A stretch of DNA of 64,000 nucleotides from CAVRIA01 sp963721115 (lineage in GTDB: Bacteria > Desulfobacterota > Binatia > HRBIN30 > CADEER01), in NCBI GenBank assembly GCA_963721115.1, contig CAVRIA010000012.1, positions 62,001 through 126,000 of the forward strand, read 5' to 3'. The first letter of the stretch is position 1, and the number at the start of each line of letters is the position of its first letter. The notes beneath the pieces were generated by a model that was not told where the DNA came from, searched no databases, and worked only from the letters and a program-made list of their open reading frames with translations. Positions 42,706 through 51,277 of the stretch are shown here, in pieces. The translations under genes were made by a program, and so were the position numbers.

Positions 42706-44265
42706 TCAGGTGGGACAGCCGCTCAAGGCGTTTCCGACGGCCGCGATCAGCTCGCTGATCGCGACACCGCCGTCCCCGTCGACGTCGAAGGCTCGGCAGG
42801 AATCGATGCTCCTCGTGCCGAGCGCGATGTTCACTCCCAAGATCAGCTCGTTGATCTCGACGGTGCCGTCGCCATCGCAATCTCCCACACAGGTGCCGGC
42901 CACGGGTGTCGGCGTCGCCGTCGGTGTCGCAGGGGAGGGCGATTCGATCGGAGTGGGCGTGGTCGCGCAGCCCGAGGTGTCGCAGAGGTTGTTCGCTTCG
43001 TCGCAGAGCGCGCAACTCCCGAGCTCGCTGCACGGGTTGCCGCTGGACGCCGCACACACGCCGTCGGAGCAGCTCTCGTCGCCGTTGCAGAACGCTTCGT
43101 CGGTGCAGGACGCGCCGTTCGGCCGGTTCTTGCAGGTTTCGTCGCAACAGTTCGTCGGCGAGCCGTTGTCGATTCTGCCGAAGTCGCAGTCCTCGCCGGG
43201 GTCGACCTGACCGTTGCCGCAGAGCGCCGCACAGGGGGGCGGGACCTCGGAGTGCAGGCACTGGCCGCCGTCGTCGCACAGATCCTCGGTGCAGGGGTTG
43301 GCGTCGTCTTCACATGGCGTCCCGGCCGGCGCTTTGACGTCGCCGGGACAGAAGGCGCTGCTGCCGGTGCACTCCTCGAACGGATCGCATGCGGGCGCCG
43401 CTGTCGTGCCCCGGCAGATGTGGTTGGTGCGAAAGGTGCAGTCGACGGCACAGCAGTTGTCCGTATCGCCGTTGGTATCCAAACCGAGATCGCACTGTTC
43501 GGGAGGCTGCACCTCGCCGTCGCCGCAGAGGTTGATGAAGGTCACGGTGACGAAGAGTCCGTCCTCCTCGATGGCACGTTCGCCGTCGCCGGGGTAATCG
43601 CAGGCGCTGCAGCCGGTCGTCGCCGCGTTGGGGGCGCCGAGACGGGCGGATACCTCGCACGAATCGCTGACCGCGACGGCGCTCATCGACAGGCTGAGCG
43701 AAAAGCGATCCTCCGTGGGGCGATTGCGCAGCTGGAGGATCTTGCGTTGGTCGCCGCTGAGGATCTCGACGTCCGCGTCGCCTCCGCCGTTCTCGATCGA
43801 CGCTGCGGGCAGAACCAGCTCCGAGAGATCGGGCCCCGGCAGGCCGTTGATGGTCAGGGTCGGAACGGACGTGGCCGCCAGAGAGACGGACCCCTCGCAG
43901 CCTGAGGCGTCGGCGTTGCGGCGCAGCGCACCGGCGCGAAAGGTGGTGAGGACGAGGTCGTAGTTGTCGAGGTCGATGGTGAAGTTCACGGTATAGGTCG
44001 CGACTCCGTTCTCGAGCACAAAACCGGCGCCCGGAGAGTCGTCGGCGTTGACGTTGAGCCCGAAACGCAGCGTGAAGGAGTTTGCGGTCTCCTGCGACAA
44101 CTCCGCAGTCGCGTTGGTGGAACCCGAAGTGCAGGTCGGTTGACTGCAACCCAGTGCGACCTGGCTGTCGAAATCGGCGTCGAGGAAGCCGACCGCCCAC
44201 GCCGCTTGGCAAGAGATCAGGACGAGTGCCGCCACCTGCAGCGTGAAGCGGGTTGTGCCGAGCAT
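42706..44265 (-). CDS. Secreted Cys-rich protein with dockerin-like EF-hand tail
   Basis: 519 residues from ATG 44265, which has a GGGAGG site and a signal peptide (QVAALVLISCQAAWA). Residues ~20-240 are a beta-rich domain with few Cys. Then come Myxococcus-type Cys-rich repeats (CGDGEVQPPEQCDLG, CGNGQVDPGEDCDFG, DNCCAVDC, TNCCDETC). A Pro/Thr linker (TPTATPTPV) leads to a C-terminal pair of EF-hand loops, CVGDCDGDGTVEINELILGV and FDVDGDGGVAISELIAAV, in the style of a type-I dockerin. The protein is exported and probably binds calcium. Its partner is unknown, since no cohesin is seen in the window. Confidence 0.82.
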   Translation of the reverse strand: MLGTTRFTLQVAALVLISCQAAWAVGFLDADFDSQVALGCSQPTCTSGSTNATAELSQETANSFTLRFGLNVNADDSPGAGFVLENGVATYTVNFTIDLDNYDLVLTTFRAGALRRNADASGCEGSVSLAATSVPTLTINGLPGPDLSELVLPAASIENGGGDADVEILSGDQRKILQLRNRPTEDRFSLSLSMSAVAVSDSCEVSARLGAPNAATTGCSACDYPGDGERAIEEDGLFVTVTFINLCGDGEVQPPEQCDLGLDTNGDTDNCCAVDCTFRTNHICRGTTAAPACDPFEECTGSSAFCPGDVKAPAGTPCEDDANPCTEDLCDDGGQCLHSEVPPPCAALCGNGQVDPGEDCDFGRIDNGSPTNCCDETCKNRPNGASCTDEAFCNGDESCSDGVCAASSGNPCSELGSCALCDEANNLCDTSGCATTPTPIESPSPATPTATPTPVAGTCVGDCDGDGTVEINELILGVNIALGTRSIDSCRAFDVDGDGGVAISELIAAVGNALSGCPT

Positions 44266-44389
44266 GCTTGGTTGCCTCCCTCGCGTGCTGTGGTCGCCCG
44301 GAAAATGGCGACGATCGAACCAGGCTGTGTTTCTGCCAAACTCTGTATGATGGCGCAAACTCCGTGCGGGGTGGGGCGCTTCGCGCCCC

Positions 44390-44564
44390 TTGCGGGGGCG
44401 ACGAAGCCCGCCGCGGCGAGCTGGCGCGTCATCTCGGAGCCAAGTCCACCACCGGCGCCGGTCACCAATGCAATCTTGACTGGGGCTCCGCAAGAATCGC
44501 CATATTCGGAATAGGTCAGCGTACGACCATCACGCAGCACCACCGCGGAACGGGGTTCAGTCAT
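44390..44564 (-). pseudogene. Chimeric stub: alpha/beta-hydrolase start joined to SDR start
   Basis: ATG 44564 has a GGAGG site. The first ~28 residues (MTEPRSAVVLRDGRTLTYSEYGD) are the beginning of an alpha/beta-hydrolase. They are followed directly by KIALVTGAGGGLGSEMTRQLAAAG, the start of a short-chain dehydrogenase with its glycine motif. The reading then dissolves into a GGGGCGCTTCGCGCCCC palindrome. Both parts are N-termini only, so no enzyme is made. Confidence 0.65.
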
Positions 44565-44725
44565 GATCTGCCTCCGAGGTTGTGCGCCCTTGCGTAGCAC
44601 GATTTTCCGCGCGACCAAGAAAACGGGATAACCCCCGTTGAGGGCTCGGCCGTTCAGCGACTTTTGCAAACAAATCGGTGCTCATCCCCTTTTCTCCCCC
44701 CGCTGCCTGTGCGGCCTATCCGCCT

Positions 44726-47629
44726 TTACCCGCGCGCCCGGCGTAGAATCGGGCTGTCCGGTTCGTTGCGGAAATGGTCGAGGGCCGTCTCAATCGCATC
44801 ACGGGATTTCGATGCGCCGCACAGCGCGACCGCGGCGCGCAATTCCCAAAGAGCAGCGCGCCCTTCCCTCGCCAGATTCAGTGCCTCCTCCAGGTATTGT
44901 TCCGAGTCTCGCTTCCGGCCCGCCGCCGCCTTGCCGGCGTGTGAGGCGGCGGCCCGCGTCAGCTCGCCACGGAGGCGCAAGAGCTCCGGGTCCATGAGAT
45001 GCTCGCCACTGCGCTCCGCGATCTCCATCCCCTCCGCGACCGAGGCAGACGCGCTCTCCAGCTGGCCGGCGGCCAGGTACGCCTCGGCCCGCAACGCGTG
45101 AAAGAGCGAGCCGCCGCCGACGGCGCCGATCCCCTGCCAATGCGTGCCGGCTTCCTCCGTGTCGGCGACGCCGGCGGCATCGCCGTTCCGCACGCGCGCC
45201 AAACCGCGCAGCACGAGGCCGTGGCTCAGCCAGAATTCGAGCTCGTAGTGCCGGCCCAGCTCGACCAACTCTTCCCCGAGCTCCAAGAGCTCCGCCAGCT
45301 CTTCGCGGTAGAGGCGCACGAATCCGCCGTGCGCCAGCGCGTACGAGAGGTTGAACGGATGCGCGACTCGTCGCGCCCGCTCGAGTCCGCGCAGGGCGAG
45401 CTGTAGGCCTTCCTCGATTCGACCGGAGACGACGGAGATGATCGATCGGCTGCCGAGAAACGCGACGCCCGGATCGACCCAGAATTCCGACGCCTCACTC
45501 CCCGGGCTGATCGGAATCTCCTCGACGGGGGTAAGACTCTCGATCCGCTCGGCCTGTTGCTGCGCCTGCGCGAGATCTCCCGTATACATCGACGTGAGCA
45601 TGACCGCGGTGTGTGCCAGAGCTTGCGCAGGCGCCGGCAAATCGAGCCCTTCGATTTCGGCGAGCAGCTGTCGTGCGAGTACCAGCGAGCCGCGCGCGTC
45701 GCCGGCGTTCAACCGGTGAGTGACGGAACCAAGGCCGGCCTGCATACGCAGGTTCCAATCGCCGAGCTGCGCCGTGAGCTCGACCGCCCTTGCCAGCGCC
45801 TTTCCGGCGGTTTCAGATGCGTATCCGTCGATCGCGGTGGCCATCGCCGCGAACGCAAGTTGGATCTGCGCTTCCGTGCCGGTGCGCTTGCGGTCGTCCG
45901 GCAGTGCGGCACTCAGCTCGATCGCGCGAGACAGATTGTCGCGAGCGACGCGGTAGGCGAACTGCCCCGCGGCGTTCGCCGCCGCCCGTTGCCAATATGA
46001 GACGGCTCGTTCCGTCTCGCCGCACTGCTCGAAGCGAGTCGCCAGCTCCGCGGCGGACTCGCCGGCGCTCTCTCCACGTGCACGTTCCAGCCCTTCCGCG
46101 ATCATCCGCTGCAAGCTCCGACGGCGCGTCGGCGGGATGCTTTCCAGCACCACCCGCGCATTCAAGGCGTGACGGAAGCGATAGCCGGTCGCCTCTCTGC
46201 CGTCCGCCCAGCGACGGATGCCGGCCGGCTCGATCAGCTGGAGGCGGCGAGCCATCGGTTCGCAGACTTCCTCCACCTTCGCGACGCTGACTCCGACAGC
46301 CACCGCCACCGCCTGCGCAGCGAATTCGACACCGACGACGCTCGCGACATCCAGGGTGGCGCGCTGTTCTTCGGTGAGGCGTTCCGCCTGCTCCCGCAGC
46401 ACCTGGACTACAGTGGCACCTACCGGCAAGGACCCAGACCGCAACTCGGGCGACAGCTTCCAGTGCCCCCCCTCCCGCACCAGCCCGCTCCGGTCGATCA
46501 ATGCATCGATCGTATCGGCGACGAACAAGGGAGCGCCGTTGGTGTGGTAGTGCAGCCGACGGACAAATTCGTCCTCGAGCGCATGGCCGGGAAGTCGGCG
46601 ATCGAGATAGCTCCGAACGTCGCTCTCGGTGAGAAAATCGAGATCGATCTGTTCGCACAATCCGCGCCGCGCAAGGTCCGCCGCCAGAGCGCGGATCGGA
46701 TGTCCGGACAGCACCGCATCGACGGGGCGGTAGGACGCCACGACCAACAACGGAGCCGTTTCGCTCCGGCGCGCCATCAGCGAGAGAAAATCGACCGTGC
46801 CGTGGTCCGCCCAATGGAGGTCTTCGAGCACCAGGACGAGCGGCCGGCGTTGCGCTTCGAGTGCCGCCGCCAGATTCAACAGGGTTCGCGACGCGGTCCA
46901 CGCATCGTCATCGCGCGAACGTTCCAACCGCGCGCCGGGAATCTGCGCCGCCCATCGCGGAGCGAGCTCGCGCAGCGCCGCGATCAGATCATCTCCACTG
47001 GGCCGCGTGCAGAGTCGGCCGAGCGCCTCGCGCAGCGGCAGGAACGCCTCGACCTGGCCGAAGTGCTCGATGCACTGGCCGCGGCCGAAGCGTACACCTT
47101 CGCCGTCGCTCGCGGGCGCGCCGACCTCGGACAAAAACTCTTCGATCAACCATGTCTTGCCGATTCCGGGCTCGCCGGAAACGAGTATCACCTGCCGCTG
47201 TCCCGAGCGGGCTCGTTGCAGAGCGGCGTGCAGCCTCTCCTTCTCGAACTGGCGGCCAACGAACACCTTCGCCGACTGCGGCGCCTTCGTCGCGCCGGTG
47301 GTGGGACTCGCGGTCGAAGTGTCCTGCAGATTCGCGATGAACCGATACCCTCGGCCGTGCACGGTCTCGATGACCTGCGCCACGCGATCGCGGTCGTCGA
47401 GCAGCTGGCGCAGCTCGCGAACTGCCTGGCCGACCGACTCCTCGTTGACGTGCGTCTCACCCCAGACCGAGTCGAGCAATTCTTCCTTGGTCACGAGCTG
47501 CGCGGGCCGCGCCGTGAGATGGCACAGCACCCTCCACAACTTGGGCCGCACGGCAACCGCCTTCTCGTTCTTGAATAGCGTCCCGCTCTCGAGATCGAGC
47601 CGAAAGGGAGGGAACTTCAGCCCGGCCAT
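44726..47629 (-). CDS. wHTH-AAA-TPR transcriptional regulator
   Basis: ATG 47629 (MAGLKFPPFRLDL) gives 967 residues. Residues ~1-105 are an OmpR-type winged helix (RPKLWRVLCHLTARPAQLVTKEELLDSVWG, ETVHGRGYRFIA). An AAA/NTPase domain follows, with Walker A GEPGIGKT (~152-159) and Walker B LVLVLEDLHWAD (~270). The C-terminal ~450 residues are TPR-like helices, the usual sensor of STAND-type regulators of the MalT/AfsR kind. There is no receiver domain. It is divergent from the operon beginning at 47797 and is likely to control it; the shared 167-bp region contains palindromes. Confidence 0.87.
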   Translation of the reverse strand: MAGLKFPPFRLDLESGTLFKNEKAVAVRPKLWRVLCHLTARPAQLVTKEELLDSVWGETHVNEESVGQAVRELRQLLDDRDRVAQVIETVHGRGYRFIANLQDTSTASPTTGATKAPQSAKVFVGRQFEKERLHAALQRARSGQRQVILVSGEPGIGKTWLIEEFLSEVGAPASDGEGVRFGRGQCIEHFGQVEAFLPLREALGRLCTRPSGDDLIAALRELAPRWAAQIPGARLERSRDDDAWTASRTLLNLAAALEAQRRPLVLVLEDLHWADHGTVDFLSLMARRSETAPLLVVASYRPVDAVLSGHPIRALAADLARRGLCEQIDLDFLTESDVRSYLDRRLPGHALEDEFVRRLHYHTNGAPLFVADTIDALIDRSGLVREGGHWKLSPELRSGSLPVGATVVQVLREQAERLTEEQRATLDVASVVGVEFAAQAVAVAVGVSVAKVEEVCEPMARRLQLIEPAGIRRWADGREATGYRFRHALNARVVLESIPPTRRRSLQRMIAEGLERARGESAGESAAELATRFEQCGETERAVSYWQRAAANAAGQFAYRVARDNLSRAIELSAALPDDRKRTGTEAQIQLAFAAMATAIDGYASETAGKALARAVELTAQLGDWNLRMQAGLGSVTHRLNAGDARGSLVLARQLLAEIEGLDLPAPAQALAHTAVMLTSMYTGDLAQAQQQAERIESLTPVEEIPISPGSEASEFWVDPGVAFLGSRSIISVVSGRIEEGLQLALRGLERARRVAHPFNLSYALAHGGFVRLYREELAELLELGEELVELGRHYELEFWLSHGLVLRGLARVRNGDAAGVADTEEAGTHWQGIGAVGGGSLFHALRAEAYLAAGQLESASASVAEGMEIAERSGEHLMDPELLRLRGELTRAAASHAGKAAAGRKRDSEQYLEEALNLAREGRAALWELRAAVALCGASKSRDAIETALDHFRNEPDSPILRRARG

Positions 47630-47668
47630 ATCGCAGTCTAGGAAGATACGCCGGCCGTGTCGACGACG

Positions 47669-47700
47669 CATCTGCAGATGCCTTGCGAAAACCGTTTCGC
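47669..47700. promoter_or_regulatory. Palindromes in the divergent control region
   Basis: A perfect 12-bp palindrome CATCTGCAGATG (47669-47680) and an inverted repeat GCGAAA-ACCG-TTTCGC (47685-47700) lie between the regulator start (47629) and the operon start (47797). They are candidate sites for the regulator. Confidence 0.45.
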
Positions 47701-47796
47701 CCTCGAGGGGGCGGGGGCGTGACCCACTGCCATTTTACGGATTTCTTATGGAAACCTTCGGGATTCCCGCGCCGCCGTCGCCGTACTCTGACGCCC

Positions 47797-47976
47797 ATGC
47801 TGACGACGCGCAGGGCGTTCGTGGTGGTTCTCGACGAAGCGGTCGACCCCGCGGCCGGAAGGCTCGCGGGTAAAGTAGAGCACTTGCCGACGGGTGAATC
47901 GGAGCGATTCGAGTCGTCCGCCACCCTGATTCGCTTCATCGAGCGTCACGTCGAGTCCGGCCGAAAGGGTGAATGA
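47797..47976 (+). CDS. 59-residue conserved-type small protein
   Basis: ATG 47797 gives a 59-residue protein, FVVVLDEAVDPAAGRLAGKVEHLPTGESERFESSATLIRFI in its middle part. The pattern of two short beta strands and a helix resembles small proteins with an RVEHVxSGRSARFESLEELxxFL core that occur near diverse operons. The stop overlaps the ATG of the next gene by 4 bases. It is the first gene of the operon facing the wHTH-AAA regulator. Role unknown. Confidence 0.62.
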   Translation: MLTTRRAFVVVLDEAVDPAAGRLAGKVEHLPTGESERFESSATLIRFIERHVESGRKGE

Positions 47977-50900
47977 CGATGGCCAAGCGACGACGTACGA
48001 AGGGCTCCGTTTCGCGGCGGGAGTTTCTCGCCGGCTCAGCCGCTGCCGGGCTGGCGCTCGGTTTCTCGCCACTTCTGGTCGGCTGCGGCGATGATGACGA
48101 CTCGGGCCGTGGGCCGGCCCCGACGCCGACACCGATTGCCGGATCTCGCGAGCTGCGCACGCTGCACTTCGACTTTTCGTACGCCGATCTCAACGACCTC
48201 GAGTTGCGCGCTGCGCGCAGCTCGTCGCATCGAAGCAGACTCTCCGTCCATACGGACGAGTCGCGCGCGCACTTCCGCGACCTGAACCCCCTGCTGGCCG
48301 GCGTGCCGGACGAACAGCTGACGCACTACGCCGAAGACGTCGACCTTCCCTCCGACGCTCTGCAGCACATCTATGTGGTGGGACGGCTCGCGAATACCGG
48401 CGAGGCGGCTCTGGCAGGCTTGCATATCCACGTGCCTAGCGAAGTGATGCGCTTCTCCGCAGAGCTTGCCGCCGCAGCGGGCATCGGCCCGCAACACTCG
48501 GCCAAGATCCGCGCCTACGGTCTGGAAGGGATCGCAAACCAGTTACCCGTCGACCTTCAGCTTGAAATCAACGACTTCTTGAATCCCTACGACACCGCCG
48601 TTTCGCTGGTCTTCCACCATCCGGAGATCATGAACCTCGACGTTCAGCAGGGCGCGAATATCCTGCAGCTCATCCAATCCCTGCCCTGCAGCGCCGGCGA
48701 TTCGACTTGCCAGCCCTACCTCGGAGAGTTGGCGATGCACATCGGCGAGAGCTGGCCGGCGACGGAGTCCGGGCTGACTCCATCGAACGTGAAGGCGTGG
48801 GCGCAACTCCTGCCGATGACCCAGTTCGATGGTACGCCCGTCGTCGACGACAACGGGAAGCCACGGTTCCGCTACGACCTGGCGGCCGAAACCGTCGCCG
48901 CCGCGGCGAATACGATCAAGGAAATCCTGCAGTCGATCTTCGATGACGAGCAGTACGAGGGCAACAACTGGCACGCCACGCAGGGCATCACGTCGGAGCC
49001 GACGCAGACCACCGAGTCCGGGTCATCGGCGTCGATCGTTGCCGGACAGGCGTCGGGCTTCAAGATGACGGCGTCCTCGCCGACCGGGTCGACGGCGCAC
49101 GGTGTGAACTTCGTCGACGTATCGGTGATCGACCAGTCGACACGGACGGTGCGCATCGAGGTCAAGAATCGCTACCTCCGATTCCTCTCCGCGTTCGTTG
49201 AGTATGCCAACGCCGACGGTACTCTGGATGTTGAGAACCCGACGGAGGACGACACCAAGCGGTCGAAATTCCTCAAGCACGTCGTCACCAACGATCAGAT
49301 CCTCGGAATTCCTCTCCAGGGCGACGATGTCGCAACCACGACCCTGCAGTTCGACGTGCCGGCCGATGCGAGTGAGGCCTGTGTGATCTTCGGCAGCCTG
49401 GGGCTGGGCGGAGACGCTTTCTCGCCCGAAGCGACCTACGGTTCGACGAACACACTGGTCTTCAACCTCGGCATCCCGACGTTGTTCCTCGCTGCCGGGG
49501 TCGGGTTGAGCGCCTCGGAAGGGTTCTCGTCCCTCTTCAAGGACGCGTCTCTGCTGACTCGCGTCGCTCGCATCGCCAAGGAGGCCCTCCTCGACGGAGC
49601 TCCGGATTTCCTCGAAGGAATCTTCAACACCGGCGCCTCGAACGACTTGAGCTCGTTCCTGAGCAGCATCGGGAATATCGCCGTGCAAGGAGTTCTCTCG
49701 GCGGTTCCCCAGGTCGTCTCGGCCGTGGGCGTCGAGCTGGGCGTCGCGGAGGCCTTCGAGAACGCTGGCCTCGTCGGCTTGGCCGTGAAGGTCATCGCGG
49801 TCGCCGCCGATCTGGCAACCCTCGCGGAAACGGTCGGCGAAGTGCTGACCAACCCGGCGGTCTTCGAGAACAAACTGACGCTGACCCGAGACCTCACGGT
49901 CAGCATCCTGAAGGATCCGAACGACTTCCAGTTCCCCGCCGAAGCGAGAACGTACAGCGTCACCCTCGCCTTCGGCGACAAGCGCGTCCTCTCGCCGACC
50001 ACGGGCACGATCCAGCAGGGACAAGTCGACCCCATCGACGTCGTTTTTCACGACATTCCGGCGGGCGGAACCATACAGGCGGACGTCGTTCTGCGGACCG
50101 AGGACGGCACGGTCGTCGGACTCGGCTCGCTGGCGCCGCAGCTGAACGACAAGGACCAGATCGAGGTCCCGATCGTCGAGAAGGTCCTGCCGCTGACGAG
50201 CGCGACGAAGTACGAGCACTCGCTCAAGCTCGAATATGAGAACGGCCAGCACGTTTGGTCGCCGACGGCAGCGCCGACCGCGACCCAGGTCGATCTCTGC
50301 CAGGGTGAGGACGACGCGCTCTGCACGCTCAACGGCATCACGGTCAGCCAGCGTACCGGCATGGCCGGCTACGGGTTTCAGGCCGGTGGACAGGCGGTGC
50401 CGTTTTGCGCCGGCGGCACCGGAATCATGAACGTCGTCCAGAACATCTTCCTCGGCACCGACCCGGATCGGGGCCAGAAGGCGCTGCCGTGCGGCTATCC
50501 GGAGCCGGTGGGGGTCGTCTACGACCGTCTGGGCCCTGCCTCAGGCTTCGGCCGAAACTTTTTCCTGCAACCCGACGAGGAGGAGAAACTGGTGCTGCGC
50601 TCGTTGGTCCTCGACGACAGCACTCCGTTCGACAATGAGACCCGTCTTGCCTGGGGACGTTTCTCTTCGCCGTTGGTCTCGTTGGCGGTTCACCCGTCCG
50701 GTCTCGTCGTCGGTGTCGACCGAGTCAACCACAGGATGGAGATCCTCCCGCTGCCTCCACAGGCGGTCGATCAGGACGTGGCGCCGCAGGCGACGCCCTT
50801 TGCGTTCAGCAAGGGCGGCCGCGGCCGGCGACGCGGTCTGATGAATGCGCCGGTGGCCGTGACCGTGTCGCAGGGGGCGATCCTGGTTCTCGAGGCCGGC

Positions 50901-51257
50901 AACAGGCGCATCCAGGCATTCGATGTGCTCGGCAGCTCGACCAATCACTTCGACAGCAATGGCAGCCCGTTCGTGGAGCTCAACGATCCCGCGAGCGACG
51001 TCGAGTACCTCGACCTGGCAGCCGACGGCGTGGGTTTTCTCTACGTCCTTTCCTTCGTCGGTAGCGGACAGGATGTCCGGGACTACTTCCTCGACATCTA
51101 CGAGCCCGAAGGGATGTTCCTGACTCGTACGACGGGCGTGGCGGCGGCCCGCATCGCCGTCGACACCTTCCGCAACCTGTACACGCTCAACTACGAAACG
51201 ATCGCCAACGCGCCGAGCGTCGAGCCTTCGCTTTCCCAGTGGGAGCCCTCCTCGTGA
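47973..51257 (+). CDS. Tat-exported lipoprotein with C-terminal NHL-like propeller
   Basis: 1094 residues. The N-terminus has a twin-arginine motif SRREFLAGSAAAG followed by a lipobox LLVGC, so it should be folded in the cytoplasm, exported by Tat and lipid-anchored. The central ~600 residues have no recognisable family; they include helical segments (NIKEILQSIFDD, AVPQVVSAVGVELG). The last ~280 residues have NHL-like strands (LVSLAVHPSGLVVGVDRVNHRMEIL, APVAVTVSQGAILVLEAGNRRIQAFD, AADGVGFLYVLSF), likely a beta-propeller. It is co-transcribed with the pentapeptide lipoprotein and the multicopper oxidase. Confidence 0.8.
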   Translation: MTMAKRRRTKGSVSRREFLAGSAAAGLALGFSPLLVGCGDDDDSGRGPAPTPTPIAGSRELRTLHFDFSYADLNDLELRAARSSSHRSRLSVHTDESRAHFRDLNPLLAGVPDEQLTHYAEDVDLPSDALQHIYVVGRLANTGEAALAGLHIHVPSEVMRFSAELAAAAGIGPQHSAKIRAYGLEGIANQLPVDLQLEINDFLNPYDTAVSLVFHHPEIMNLDVQQGANILQLIQSLPCSAGDSTCQPYLGELAMHIGESWPATESGLTPSNVKAWAQLLPMTQFDGTPVVDDNGKPRFRYDLAAETVAAAANTIKEILQSIFDDEQYEGNNWHATQGITSEPTQTTESGSSASIVAGQASGFKMTASSPTGSTAHGVNFVDVSVIDQSTRTVRIEVKNRYLRFLSAFVEYANADGTLDVENPTEDDTKRSKFLKHVVTNDQILGIPLQGDDVATTTLQFDVPADASEACVIFGSLGLGGDAFSPEATYGSTNTLVFNLGIPTLFLAAGVGLSASEGFSSLFKDASLLTRVARIAKEALLDGAPDFLEGIFNTGASNDLSSFLSSIGNIAVQGVLSAVPQVVSAVGVELGVAEAFENAGLVGLAVKVIAVAADLATLAETVGEVLTNPAVFENKLTLTRDLTVSILKDPNDFQFPAEARTYSVTLAFGDKRVLSPTTGTIQQGQVDPIDVVFHDIPAGGTIQADVVLRTEDGTVVGLGSLAPQLNDKDQIEVPIVEKVLPLTSATKYEHSLKLEYENGQHVWSPTAAPTATQVDLCQGEDDALCTLNGITVSQRTGMAGYGFQAGGQAVPFCAGGTGIMNVVQNIFLGTDPDRGQKALPCGYPEPVGVVYDRLGPASGFGRNFFLQPDEEEKLVLRSLVLDDSTPFDNETRLAWGRFSSPLVSLAVHPSGLVVGVDRVNHRMEILPLPPQAVDQDVAPQATPFAFSKGGRGRRRGLMNAPVAVTVSQGAILVLEAGNRRIQAFDVLGSSTNHFDSNGSPFVELNDPASDVEYLDLAADGVGFLYVLSFVGSGQDVRDYFLDIYEPEGMFLTRTTGVAAARIAVDTFRNLYTLNYETIANAPSVEPSLSQWEPSS

Positions 51258-51277
51258 GCGCGGGCGGAAGGAGCGAG

